From Pontibacter sp. HSC-36F09 (lineage in GTDB: Bacteria > Bacteroidota > Bacteroidia > Cytophagales > Hymenobacteraceae): DNA of 64,000 nt. The stretch covers positions 1 through 64,000 of the forward strand of contig NZ_JALKAA010000007.1 in assembly GCF_024171605.1 (NCBI RefSeq), read 5' to 3'. The notes beneath the pieces were generated by a model, which was not told where the DNA came from, did not search any database, and was given only the letters and a program-made list of their open reading frames with translations. Each line of letters begins with the position of its first letter. The stretch's first letter is position 1. This document shows, one piece after another, positions 9,167-18,444 of the stretch. Position numbers and translations under genes: made by a program.

Positions 9167-9416
9167 ATCGATCCCTTGAGCTTCTGGTGATGGCAAAGTA
9201 GATCACATAGAACCAGCTGAAGATCCCGTGCAGTATGGCCCAGAGGATGGACTGGTTGCGTGACCAGGAAGCCACCACGGCAATCACCGAACCTAACCCG
9301 ACACCTTTTTCGATGACGGTTGTTTGCGTTACTTCGGTTGCATCGCCTATCTGCGCCAGTAAGGGCGTGGCACATATCAATAGAAATACGAAGCTAAGGG
9401 TAAGTTTCTTGTTCAT
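9165..9416 (-). CDS. Small exported membrane protein, unknown function
   Basis: An 83-residue protein starting at the MNKKLTLSFVF methionine; the frame is open 22 codons further upstream, but that extension spoils the signal peptide. The N-terminal signal sequence ends near PLLAQ, followed by a short linker (IGDATEVTQ), a hydrophobic stretch with VGLGSVIAVVASW and a second one with WAILHGIFSWFYVIYFAI, then a basic tail. It resembles the small signal-peptide-bearing membrane proteins found widely in Bacteroidota, none of which I can assign a function. It lies 66 bp downstream of malQ on the same strand and could be the tail of that operon. Confidence 0.6.
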   Translation of the reverse strand: MNKKLTLSFVFLLICATPLLAQIGDATEVTQTTVIEKGVGLGSVIAVVASWSRNQSILWAILHGIFSWFYVIYFAITRSSRDR

Positions 9417-9482
9417 CTTCAGTGTATAGGTTAGTACCCGCAATATTGCGCTAACAATATACATAGGAAAATGAATATTCAC

Positions 9483-10991
9483 CTACCTTCCATACAATTC
9501 CACTTCCTGCTTCAACCTGTGTGCCACCGTCTTAGTAAACTGGCTCGGCTGCAGGCGCCATTGCCAGTTGCCGTTGGCGGTGGAGGGTTTGTTCATGATC
9601 GCTTCCTTGCCTAGGCCCAGCACATCCTGTATCGGCAACACCACCAGTTGCGCCACCGACATATAAGCCAGTCTGGCCATCACGTCGCTCACGTTTTCCT
9701 TTGACAGGCGCTGAGCGCTGTAGTCGCTCAGGCGTTTCTTGTCGTCGCGGCTGGCGTCGTGCTCATACCAGGCCCGCACGGTGCTGTTGTCGTGGGTGCC
9801 CGTGTACACAATGGCGTTCTGCACGTGGTGATGGGGCGCATACAAACTGTGCGGCAGGTCTTCGCCGAAGGCAAAAAGCAGCACACGCATACCTGGCAGA
9901 TCAAAAGCTGCCATCAGGTCGCGCACCGGTTGGTCGATCTCTCCTAAATCTTCAGCAATGATGGGCATGGCCGGAAATTTCTTTTTGACAGCCGCAAGCA
10001 ACTCGGTTCCGGGTGTCTTCACCCACTTGCCGTTGATAGCGGTTGCCTCACCGGCCGGCACTTCCCAATAGGCCGAAAACGCTCTGAAATGGTCGAGCCG
10101 AAGTAAACCGAACAGCTCCAGGTTATGGGCAATGCGTTGCAGCCACCAGTCAAAATCCTGTTTCTCCAACTCCTTCCATTCAAACACCGGCGTACCCCAC
10201 AGTTGGCCTGTTTCGCTGAAGTAATCGGGCGGCACACCCGATACAGCTGTCGGCATACTGGCTCTGTCCAGTTTGAAGAGATGCGGGTGTGACCACACAT
10301 CAGCACTGTCGTGGCTTACATAAAATGGCATATCGCCGATGAAGGTGACCTCTTTGGAGGTGCAGTAGGCTTTAAGGGCTTCCCACTGTCGATAAAAGAG
10401 GAACTGCAAAAAAGCCTCCTGTTCTATTTCGCCAGCTAACTCGGCTGTCAGCGCATCCATGGCGTGCGTTTGCCTTGTCTTTACTTTTTCAGGCCATTCG
10501 GTCCAGGGTTTCCGGTCATAATACTGTTTGAAAGCCACAAAATGAGTGAAATCCGTCAACCACGATTTATGTGCTTCCTGAAAACGAATGAACTCACCCT
10601 GCAGCTTGGTTGCCTTACCGTCTTTGTAGTTGTCATAGGCCTGCCGAAGAAGCTTTACTTTGTAGTCGGCCACCCTTGGGTAGTCTACCTTGGCCTTGTC
10701 GAAACCGCCGCCTGCCCGCAGGTCTTTTTTATCAAGCAACCCGTCTTCTACAAGTCTTTCAGGACTGATGAGTAGCGGATTGCCAGCAAAGGCAGAGTGA
10801 CTGCTGTAGGGCGAGTTTCCTGAGCCGATTTCGGTTGGGTTGAGGGGCAGGATCTGCCAGTAGCGCTGTCCCGCCTCGGCCAACAGGTCGGCAAACTTGT
10901 AGGCTTCCGAGCCCAGATCGCCGATGCCGTAGGCAGATGGGAGAGAGGTGATGTGGAGCAGAATGCCGCTACTGCGTTTAGGTATGATCAT
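9483..10991 (-). CDS. malQ: 4-alpha-glucanotransferase (GH77)
   Basis: A 502-residue amylomaltase of GH77, which moves alpha-1,4-glucan segments between maltooligosaccharides and releases glucose. The bacterial GH77 pattern is complete: SSGILLHITSLPS at the N-terminus, GDMPFYVSHDSADVW, the nucleophile region LFGLLRLDHFRAFSAYWEVP, the acid region IIAEDLGEI and the late YTGTHDNSTVRAWYE. Its ATG overlaps the treY stop codon as ATGA (10988-10991), indicating translational coupling. With TreY/TreZ it would regenerate longer chains from the short maltooligosaccharides left by trehalose release. Unlike its neighbours it contains no GGTATA/TATACC motif that I could find. Confidence 0.95.
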   Translation of the reverse strand: MIIPKRSSGILLHITSLPSAYGIGDLGSEAYKFADLLAEAGQRYWQILPLNPTEIGSGNSPYSSHSAFAGNPLLISPERLVEDGLLDKKDLRAGGGFDKAKVDYPRVADYKVKLLRQAYDNYKDGKATKLQGEFIRFQEAHKSWLTDFTHFVAFKQYYDRKPWTEWPEKVKTRQTHAMDALTAELAGEIEQEAFLQFLFYRQWEALKAYCTSKEVTFIGDMPFYVSHDSADVWSHPHLFKLDRASMPTAVSGVPPDYFSETGQLWGTPVFEWKELEKQDFDWWLQRIAHNLELFGLLRLDHFRAFSAYWEVPAGEATAINGKWVKTPGTELLAAVKKKFPAMPIIAEDLGEIDQPVRDLMAAFDLPGMRVLLFAFGEDLPHSLYAPHHHVQNAIVYTGTHDNSTVRAWYEHDASRDDKKRLSDYSAQRLSKENVSDVMARLAYMSVAQLVVLPIQDVLGLGKEAIMNKPSTANGNWQWRLQPSQFTKTVAHRLKQEVELYGR

Positions 10992-13711
10992 AGTTTCGTG
11001 GATGTTAAGAGTGCAACCGGGAAAGACTTGAATATTTCAGCCAAAGGTATAGCGCGCTTCGCCTGTATGTGCTGACCGCCAAACAACAGCTGCCATTCCT
11101 GCGGGGCTTCGGCGGGAAGCTCTATCGATGTGTCGCCCCATACCTGCTCGCCCAGCGGCAGTTCATTTTCGGAGATGATGGTTGTGAGCAAGCGCGGCAC
11201 CACGACAAGGCACCAGTTTTCTTCGTGGCGACGGGCAAAGGCCATGGCCTGTTTGCTGTGCTTGCCTTTCAACTGCAGCGGAATATAGACACCTCTGTCG
11301 AATAGCTCTTTTTGGGCCTTGCGCAGGTGAAGCACCTGGTGCAACAGGTATAGCTTGACACGAGCATCGGTCGGGGATAACAGCACTTGCTGCAGCAGCT
11401 CTTCAGGTTGCTTGCTTTCCCTTATCTCCTGCAAAAACTGTTGCCGCAATTCGTAATCCACGGGGCGGCGGTTGTCGGGGTCGACCAGGCTGAAGTCCCA
11501 GAATTCGCAGCCCTGGTACACATCGGGCACGCCCGGGCAGGTAGTTTTGAGGAGCGTCTGGCAGAGCGAGTAAATCCAGCCGAAGTGCGCCGTCTTCCGG
11601 AAGAAGGGGAGAAATGAGGCCATGAATTCCTTGTCCTCCTGCAGCAGTTTCTTCACCAAGTCTTTCGTTGCTGCTTCATAGCCCTCATTTGGCTCCGACC
11701 AGTTGGTGTTGACTTTAGCCTCCCGGAACGCTTTCACCAGGTATTCCTGCACCCGCTCCACCAGTGTGTCATCCACCTGTCCGTCGATTGGCATAACGCC
11801 CAGCAGCGTTTGCAGGATAAAATAGAGGTCATTTGCTGTCGGGCCATCTGCCTTGCTGTGTCGCTGTGCCAGTTGTATCCAGGCCTTGGCGTTTTCCTCC
11901 CACTCCTCCGGCAACTCGCTCAGCACCTGCAGACGCATGCGGGAGCCTTCGCCGCGTTTGGTGTCGTGCGTGGCTGTGGCGTTGATGGAATGCGGATAGA
12001 TGTGCATGCGGTATTGCATACGCTCGTGGAAGTCGCGGCGGTCGAGGTTGAACACGTCCGGGCTGTTGCCCACCTCGTTGAGTGCCAGCAGGCGGTTGTA
12101 GTTGTAGAAGGTAGTATCTTCCACACCCTTGGCGGCTAGCGGCCCGGTAAATTGCTGACTGCGCATTACAAAGTAGAGCTTGTTGCGCTTCTGCTCTTCA
12201 CTATCCAAATTACCGGACTCAAACAAGGTGCGCAAATGCTCCAGCTCGGCCTTTAGGTTGGGGGCTTTTTCATACGCAATGGCAAAAGCTTTATCCACCA
12301 CCTCCATGGCTTCTGGCATTAGCGGAAAGGTATGACCGTAAATGCGGTATACCGGGAAAGAAGCCAGCAGCGTGGCCAGGGCATGGTGCCAGTTCTCGTT
12401 TACTGACGAAGCCGGTAGCAACTCACAATTGCGCAGTAGTCGCAGCAGGCTTTGTAGCTCGCCCTGCATGTAGTTCTCCAGTATCAACAACTTCTTCTCA
12501 TACACCAGTCCTTCGTAGTCGAGCGGAGCCCCGGGCACGAGTCGGCGGTATACCTGTGTGAGTTTGCGTTCGCCTTCGGCATCGGTATAGAGGTTGCTCA
12601 CCCAGGCCAGAAAATCATAGCCGCTGTTGCCTTGTATCGGCCAGTAGTCGGGCATGTTTTCCTCGCCCTCCAGGATTTTCTCCACCACCAGGTATACCTG
12701 TTCGCCCGCCAGTTCGCGAAGCTGCGTCAGGTACTTGTCCGGGTCGAAAAGGCCGTCGACGTGGTCCACCCGCAGCCCTTGCACCAGTTGGCGCATGCAG
12801 AGCTCCTTGATGAACTGATGGTAATGGGTAAACACCTCCTCCCGCTCCATGGCAGTGCAGATCAGGTCGTTGACCGTGAAGAAGCGGCGGTAGTTGATCT
12901 TTTTTTCCGTTTCCTGCCAGTGGCTCAGAATGTAATACTGTTGCCCCAGCAATTTCTGAAGGATTGACTCATCCTCGTTTATGCCTTGCAGCACGGTGGC
13001 TAAACCTTGCTTTATATCCGGCTGCCGCTGCGCAGTTTGGTAGAGTGCCTCTTTCGTCTGCTTCCAGTCATTTGGCTCCAGTTTATCATGCGCCATCAGT
13101 TGCTCCAGCTTTTGTACCTGTTCCGCCAGTTGGGTTTTGCCATCATCAGAGCTCAGTTTTTCCGCGACGCGCGCCAGCAGAAAGGTATAGCTGTCGATGC
13201 TGATCGGATATATGTTGTCGAAGTAGTTGAGCCGGAAGCCGTGTTCGTCGAATGTCACCTTGAGCTGCTCCGCTTTTACGACCTCCTCTAAAGGTCCTCC
13301 CAAAAAAGGTACCATCAACTGACCCTCAAAATCCGGGTGGCTGAAGTTGACGTCGAAGAAGGTATAGTAGCGGGACTTCTGGCCTTTCTCGAGCACATCC
13401 ATCAGCCAGGCATTGTTCGGGTGGAATGCCATGTGGTTCGGCACAATATCCTGCAGCCAGCCCATTCCTTGCGCCTTCAGTTCTTCGGCTATTTCCTGCA
13501 ATTCTTCCATGGTGCCTACCTCCGGGTTGATCTGATGCGGATCGGTAACGTCGTAGCCGTGCTCACTGCCGGGTCGGGCCGTGAAAAAGGGCGCTGCGTA
13601 GATCGTGCTGATGCCCAGATCCCGCAGGTAGGGGAGAATGTTTTTCAGATCCCGCAGCGTGAACTGTGGTGAGAGCTGCACTCTGTAAGTGGAAGAAGGT
13701 ATGTATACCAT
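10988..13711 (-). CDS. treY: Malto-oligosyltrehalose synthase
   Basis: A 907-residue GH13 subfamily enzyme that converts the reducing-end alpha-1,4 bond of a maltooligosaccharide into an alpha,alpha-1,1 bond. The N-terminal STYRVQLSPQFTLRDL, the ISTIYAAPFFTARPGSEHGYDV segment and DIVPNHMAFHP are characteristic of TreY. The catalytic strand VQGLRVDHVDGLFDP carries the nucleophile aspartate, and LVVEKILEGEE the acid. The long insertion before the C-terminal domain is normal for TreY. It is coupled to malQ by ATGA overlap and lies in the same minus-strand arm as treZ, its partner. A Bacteroidota-like promoter can be drawn about 100 bp upstream. Confidence 0.95.
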   Translation of the reverse strand: MVYIPSSTYRVQLSPQFTLRDLKNILPYLRDLGISTIYAAPFFTARPGSEHGYDVTDPHQINPEVGTMEELQEIAEELKAQGMGWLQDIVPNHMAFHPNNAWLMDVLEKGQKSRYYTFFDVNFSHPDFEGQLMVPFLGGPLEEVVKAEQLKVTFDEHGFRLNYFDNIYPISIDSYTFLLARVAEKLSSDDGKTQLAEQVQKLEQLMAHDKLEPNDWKQTKEALYQTAQRQPDIKQGLATVLQGINEDESILQKLLGQQYYILSHWQETEKKINYRRFFTVNDLICTAMEREEVFTHYHQFIKELCMRQLVQGLRVDHVDGLFDPDKYLTQLRELAGEQVYLVVEKILEGEENMPDYWPIQGNSGYDFLAWVSNLYTDAEGERKLTQVYRRLVPGAPLDYEGLVYEKKLLILENYMQGELQSLLRLLRNCELLPASSVNENWHHALATLLASFPVYRIYGHTFPLMPEAMEVVDKAFAIAYEKAPNLKAELEHLRTLFESGNLDSEEQKRNKLYFVMRSQQFTGPLAAKGVEDTTFYNYNRLLALNEVGNSPDVFNLDRRDFHERMQYRMHIYPHSINATATHDTKRGEGSRMRLQVLSELPEEWEENAKAWIQLAQRHSKADGPTANDLYFILQTLLGVMPIDGQVDDTLVERVQEYLVKAFREAKVNTNWSEPNEGYEAATKDLVKKLLQEDKEFMASFLPFFRKTAHFGWIYSLCQTLLKTTCPGVPDVYQGCEFWDFSLVDPDNRRPVDYELRQQFLQEIRESKQPEELLQQVLLSPTDARVKLYLLHQVLHLRKAQKELFDRGVYIPLQLKGKHSKQAMAFARRHEENWCLVVVPRLLTTIISENELPLGEQVWGDTSIELPAEAPQEWQLLFGGQHIQAKRAIPLAEIFKSFPVALLTSTKL

Positions 13712-13806
13712 GTTGTTTTCGTTTTAGCTTTTATAAGCAGCGTTTGTCTGAGTGACATCCGGCATCATTGCGCTCACAGGTATAGGCACGGTGTCAGTCA
13801 CTGATT

Positions 13807-13838
13807 CAAATTCATTTGGTCCATTGTACTTTGTCAAA
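13807..13838 (-). promoter_or_regulatory. Candidate promoter of treY-malQ
   Basis: On the minus strand TTTG (complement of 13835-13838) is separated by exactly 20 bases from TGAATTTG (complement of 13807-13814), one mismatch from the Bacteroidota -33/-7 consensus TTTG-N19-21-TAnnTTTG. This would leave a leader of about 90 nt before the treY ATG, containing one AGGTATAG motif. Sequence match only. Confidence 0.35.
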
Positions 13839-13844
13839 ACAAGA

Positions 13845-16268
13845 TCATATTTTCAGGTTGAGGCTCTCGTACAGTTCTTTGAACTGCCTGCACCAGTTTG
13901 CCGCCTTTTCATCTTTTTCATCCTGTTTTTTGAGATTCGCTACATAGGTGCTCTGCCGCATTCTGAAAGCGATGTTCTGCGACTGCCAGTACTCCGGCTG
14001 CAGCCTGGAACCGTTCAGCACAGTGAGCAGCTCCGTCAGGTATAGCATGCGCGCCGTATCCTCGGGATGTTCCTCCAGGTAGTGCATGGCTTTTTCCACA
14101 TGGACGGTAGCCGCATAATTCACGGCATCTTCACCCAGTTTCACGCCCATGCGCTCCACCTCTTTCAGCAGTTTGAGCACCGTGTCCACCTCCACCTGTT
14201 CGGCCTTCAGGGCTTCGAGCAATCGACCTGTTACGATGTATTCCACCGTGATCTGCAGCGGGCGCGGCAGCTTCATGTCCACATTTTTGATGGCAGCCAT
14301 GAGCGGATAGTTGTTGTCGTATACCTGCTGGAAATCGTGCTCCAGCGCCCGCATGGTTTGCTCAAGTACCTGGTCCAGGATCCTCTTCTGGTCGTCACGG
14401 AACAGGTGCCAGAACGAGTAGTTGTGCGATTCAAAGTGTTTGTCCAGGAGCATGATCACCTCCGTGATGTTGCCTTTTTCAAAAGCGGTGCTGAGCTCAT
14501 GGTGCAGCGTGGCAAAGGCCTCGGGGCTCACGTATTTGCGCACGCCCCCGAACAGCTGGTGGTCGCCAATGTGCAGTACGCCAAAGGACACGTCCACTTC
14601 TTCCCAGGTGATGGTCGAGCGGATAAAAGCCTTGCCGATAGCCAGTCGCTGACGACCCGCTTCCTGCATCTCGTAATATTCCGACGTCGCTTTGTAGCTA
14701 TAGAGCGGCAACTCGTCCGGCGAGTCGGTGAAGAGCGACGACACGGCATAGTGTGCCCCCACCCGTATCAGGTCCAGCTGGGTTGGCTGCACGATTTTAT
14801 AGTAAGCTTTGGAGGCGTCACCATACTCTTTGTTATTGCTCTTGGCCTGCTTCAGAAACTCCACAAAAGGAGCTTCGAAATCCTCGCCGCTCAGGTCTTT
14901 GGCCAGCTGCAGGGCACGGGTTGCATACAGGATGTCCTGCATGGTTTCGATACCGGTCACTTCGTCAAAAAACCAGCCGCAACTGGTGTACATGAGCATG
15001 GCGTGGTACTGCATTTCGAGCAGTTTCAGGAACTTGATCTGCTCGCCTTTGCTCAGGTCGCGGTCGGTGTGGGTGTCAATGAATTCGCGTACTTTTTTTT
15101 CATCCCGGTTCATGATCACCTGAATGTAGTTGTTGCGCGTCTGCCAGGGATCGGCGCCCAGCTTGCGCATTTCCTGCTCGTAGAGCGGCTCCAACTGGTC
15201 ACGCACCCAGTCAAAGGCCTCCCGCACCGGAGCACGCCAGGCCTGGTTCCAGTCATCATGGCCACCAGTATGGCAACCGCAGTCGCTGCGCCAGCGCTCC
15301 ACACCGTGCATGCAGCTCCAGGAGGTGTTTTCGATGATCTCCGCTTCATACTTGGGCGGGTATAGCTCCAGGTATTCCCCGTAAATCGTGATCTTGGCCA
15401 GCTGCTCCTGCTCAATGTGGTGCAGGGCGTAGGAGAGGGCCATCTCGCCGAAGCGGTGGTGGTGGCCGTAAGTTTCGCCGTCGGTGGCGATGTGCATTAG
15501 TTGCGGGTCTTTGCTTTGCTCATCAAAGGTGGTGGTGAGGCGATAGGCGAATTTCTCGCCGCTCTCCAGCAAACCCTCAAAGGCAATGGCCTGCGACACG
15601 GGCGCATCATAAAAGAAAAGCGCGATGGTGCGGCCCGAAGGCAGTGTACAGCGGTAAGGCCGGCGCGGATCTATCCTGGCGCCTGACGCATCGTGCCATT
15701 CTTTCTCGTCTATCTTGCGGTAGTGTTTTGCCTGGTAAGGCGATAGTATGGTGAATTTAATGCCATGTTCGGCTAGTACTTCCAGTGTAGTAGTGTTGGC
15801 AGCCGTCTCTCCCAGCCACATCCCTTCCGGGTCGCGACCGAATCGCTTCCGGAAATCATAAATACCCCAGATCACTTGCGTATGCTGGTCGCGCTCGTTA
15901 GCCAGCGGCATGATCATGTGGTTGTATACCTGCGCCAGCGCGGCTCCGTGCCCTGAAAAGCGATTCTGGCTCTCTTTGTCGGCATCAAGTATGGACTGGT
16001 AAATGTCAGGCGCCTTTTTCTCCATCCACTCCAGCAAGGTCGGACCGAAGTTGAAGCTCATGCGGGCATAGTTGTTCATAATGTCCACGATCTGCCCCTT
16101 GCCGTTCTGGATGCGGGAGGCGGAATTGCGGGCGTAGCATTCGGCCGTGATGCGCTCGTTCCAATCGTGGTAAGGTTGCGACGACTCCTGCAGCTCTACT
16201 TCGTTGAGCCAGGGGTTTTCGCGGGGAGGCTGGTAAAAGTGACCGTGTATGCAGATGTACTTGTTCAT
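13845..16268 (-). CDS. GH57 glycoside hydrolase with DUF3536 domain
   Basis: An 807-residue protein whose first half is a GH57 catalytic domain: YICIHGHFYQPPRENPW at the N-terminus, GMWLGETAANTTTLE (family motif around the putative nucleophile region) and HIATDGETYGHHHRFGE. The C-terminal half, from about residue 440, matches the DUF3536 module that accompanies a GH57 subgroup. GH57 contains amylopullulanases, 4-alpha-glucanotransferases, branching enzymes and alpha-galactosidases; this subgroup has no well-defined specificity that I know of. Its position between treY and treZ points to an alpha-glucan substrate, perhaps trimming branched glucan for TreY. There is no signal peptide, so it is cytoplasmic. 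Confidence 0.85.
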   Translation of the reverse strand: MNKYICIHGHFYQPPRENPWLNEVELQESSQPYHDWNERITAECYARNSASRIQNGKGQIVDIMNNYARMSFNFGPTLLEWMEKKAPDIYQSILDADKESQNRFSGHGAALAQVYNHMIMPLANERDQHTQVIWGIYDFRKRFGRDPEGMWLGETAANTTTLEVLAEHGIKFTILSPYQAKHYRKIDEKEWHDASGARIDPRRPYRCTLPSGRTIALFFYDAPVSQAIAFEGLLESGEKFAYRLTTTFDEQSKDPQLMHIATDGETYGHHHRFGEMALSYALHHIEQEQLAKITIYGEYLELYPPKYEAEIIENTSWSCMHGVERWRSDCGCHTGGHDDWNQAWRAPVREAFDWVRDQLEPLYEQEMRKLGADPWQTRNNYIQVIMNRDEKKVREFIDTHTDRDLSKGEQIKFLKLLEMQYHAMLMYTSCGWFFDEVTGIETMQDILYATRALQLAKDLSGEDFEAPFVEFLKQAKSNNKEYGDASKAYYKIVQPTQLDLIRVGAHYAVSSLFTDSPDELPLYSYKATSEYYEMQEAGRQRLAIGKAFIRSTITWEEVDVSFGVLHIGDHQLFGGVRKYVSPEAFATLHHELSTAFEKGNITEVIMLLDKHFESHNYSFWHLFRDDQKRILDQVLEQTMRALEHDFQQVYDNNYPLMAAIKNVDMKLPRPLQITVEYIVTGRLLEALKAEQVEVDTVLKLLKEVERMGVKLGEDAVNYAATVHVEKAMHYLEEHPEDTARMLYLTELLTVLNGSRLQPEYWQSQNIAFRMRQSTYVANLKKQDEKDEKAANWCRQFKELYESLNLKI

Positions 16269-16388
16269 ACGTTATAAGACAAAGGAGATTTTGACAAAAG
16301 ACAAAGGACGTTCAGGTATAGCAGCCTGGCTTTTCGCCGTCAGAGGGCTGTTTAGGCCCGGCCTATACCTGAAGGTAGCTGAGTCTCT

Positions 16389-18233
16389 TTATAAAATGAT
16401 GTTGTTTTGGTATACGGTAACGGAAGCGGTCGGCAGTTCTATTTCCTGACCTGCGCTCAACTCCTGCGGCAGCGCTATACCTGTCCCACCATACCTGCTA
16501 TCGTTAGAGGCCAGCACCAGCTTCCATGAAGCCCCCACCTCTTTGACTACCTTGGTTTTTTTAGGTTGGCTACTTATGTTAAATAACACATAAAGATACG
16601 GACTCTCGCCGGAGTGGATCTGGTGCAGGATTTGGGTATGGCTGTCACTTGCAACATGAAGGCGGGTCTTGTCAGGTCTTGTCAGGGCAGGGGCGAACTT
16701 TCGCAGCCGGATAAGCGCTTTATAGAAGTCGCGTAGCTGGCGGTGCTTTTCGCTGTGCTCGTGCGAACGCTGCAGTTTCGATTGGTTGAAGGTGTCCTCT
16801 GATTGCGGGTCCGGTGCTTCACCCTGCCAGGCAAACGCTGAAAATTCCTCTTTGCGGCCGTTGCGAATGGCCTCTACCAGGTCTTTGTCGGAGTGGCTCA
16901 CAAAGTATAGGAACGGATTTTCCTCGCCATATTCTTCGCCCATAAACAACATGGGCGTGAAAGGGGAGAGCAGCACCAGGCCTGCCGCCACTTTGAGCAT
17001 GTCAGCGGATACGAGTTTGGTCAGTCTCTCGCCGAGCATGCGGTTGCCCACCTGGTCATGGTTTTGGGAGCAGACCACAAACTGACGGGCGGGGTTTGCG
17101 GTGGCATCGCTGCCGAAGGTGCGTTTGCGGTGCTCGGAGTAGAGGCCATCGTACACAAAGCCGTGCTGCAGCGCTTTCTGCAGTTGCTCCAGCTTTCCAA
17201 AGTCGCTGTAATAACCGGAGTCTTCGCCGGTGAGCAGCGCGTGCACGGCATGGTGAAAATCGTCGCTCCATTGCGCCGCCAGTCCGTAACCGCCTTTTTC
17301 CATCGGATTGATAACCCGCACATCGTTCAGGTCACTTTCCGCAATCAGGATGAAAGGGCGACCCAACTGCTGCTCCAGGTGCTCTACGTGCTCCTGCAGT
17401 TCCTGCAGAAAGTGCTTGGCACCTGTGTCGAGGATGGCGTGCACGGCATCGAGGCGCAGGGCGTCAATGTGAAAATCACGCAGCCACAGCAGGGCGTTCT
17501 GGATGAAAAAGTTGCGCACATGGTCACTATGGGCATCATCGAAGTTGAGCGCCTTGCCCCAAGGCGTATTGTACTTGTTGGTGAAGTAAGGACCGAAGTC
17601 GTTGAGGTAATTGCCTTCCGGACCCAGGTGGTTGTATACTACGTCCAGCACCACGGCTATACCTGTGGCATGGCAGGCGTTCACCAGTTTTTTCAGTTCA
17701 TCTGGACCGCCATAGGAATTTTGCACCGCCGAAGGGTATACGCCGTCATAGCCCCAGTTACGGCTGCCCGGAAATTGCGCCACAGGCATCAGTTCGATGG
17801 CCGTTATACCTAAGTCGACCAGTTCAGGCAGTTTGTCGATGATGCCCTCGAAGGTGCCTTCTTCAGAGAAAGTGCCCACGTGTAGCTCGTAAACGATGTA
17901 CTGCTCCAGCGGCAACGGTTTCCAGTTTTTGTCAGTCCACTTAAAAGCAGTGTGGTCGACCACGGCGGAAGGTTCGTGCACTCCATCGGGCTGGAACTGT
18001 GAGGCGGGATCGGGACGTTCCATGTCTTCGTCGAGCTGGAAGGTATAGCGCGCACCGGGACCTGTCTCTTCGCTCAATCCGGTCCAATAACCGAAGGCTT
18101 CGCGCTGCAGCGGTATGATCTTATCGTTATCTTTTAGCACCACATCCACCTGTGCCGCCGCCGGCGCCCACACCGTGAATAGTGTTCCTTTTTCATGGCT
18201 GTAGTGTGCTCCAATTTCTCTTGTTATGCTCAT
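16389..18233 (-). CDS. treZ: Malto-oligosyltrehalose trehalohydrolase
   Basis: A 614-residue GH13 enzyme that cleaves trehalose from the maltooligosyltrehalose made by TreY. It begins with a CBM48-like beta domain (GTLFTVWAPAAAQVDVVL), followed by the TIM barrel with YELHVGTFSEEGTFEGII, VVLDVVYNHLGPEGNYL, the nucleophile strand FHIDALRLDAVHAI and the acid strand ILIAESDLND. The TreZ-specific VVCSQNHDQVGNRM segment is present. Length is normal. It starts the minus-strand arm of the cluster and is divergent from glgE across about 210 bp, a likely shared control region. Confidence 0.95.
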   Translation of the reverse strand: MSITREIGAHYSHEKGTLFTVWAPAAAQVDVVLKDNDKIIPLQREAFGYWTGLSEETGPGARYTFQLDEDMERPDPASQFQPDGVHEPSAVVDHTAFKWTDKNWKPLPLEQYIVYELHVGTFSEEGTFEGIIDKLPELVDLGITAIELMPVAQFPGSRNWGYDGVYPSAVQNSYGGPDELKKLVNACHATGIAVVLDVVYNHLGPEGNYLNDFGPYFTNKYNTPWGKALNFDDAHSDHVRNFFIQNALLWLRDFHIDALRLDAVHAILDTGAKHFLQELQEHVEHLEQQLGRPFILIAESDLNDVRVINPMEKGGYGLAAQWSDDFHHAVHALLTGEDSGYYSDFGKLEQLQKALQHGFVYDGLYSEHRKRTFGSDATANPARQFVVCSQNHDQVGNRMLGERLTKLVSADMLKVAAGLVLLSPFTPMLFMGEEYGEENPFLYFVSHSDKDLVEAIRNGRKEEFSAFAWQGEAPDPQSEDTFNQSKLQRSHEHSEKHRQLRDFYKALIRLRKFAPALTRPDKTRLHVASDSHTQILHQIHSGESPYLYVLFNISSQPKKTKVVKEVGASWKLVLASNDSRYGGTGIALPQELSAGQEIELPTASVTVYQNNIIL

Positions 18234-18444
18234 AAAGTATCCTATTACGCCTGATTTCTAACTGGCATATACGGTATTAGGTTGTTCTTTTTTGGCCGAT
18301 AGAATTTTTCACGATTCCAAAGTGCTCCCGTAACCGGCTTAACATAGGGTATAGGTATAGCATCCTATTTTGCCCCGAAACCTATTGCGCGCGCATGCAG
18401 TACCTATTAGCTATTCTTTATCAAAATCAGGAAAAAAAGCATAC

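Noticed and set aside
14067-15365. 432-codon plus-strand open frame
   Set aside because: It is antisense to the GH57 gene, whose protein shows clear family motifs; the frame is a by-product of GC-rich codon use.
17058-17813. 251-codon plus-strand open frame
   Set aside because: Antisense to treZ with no protein family character.
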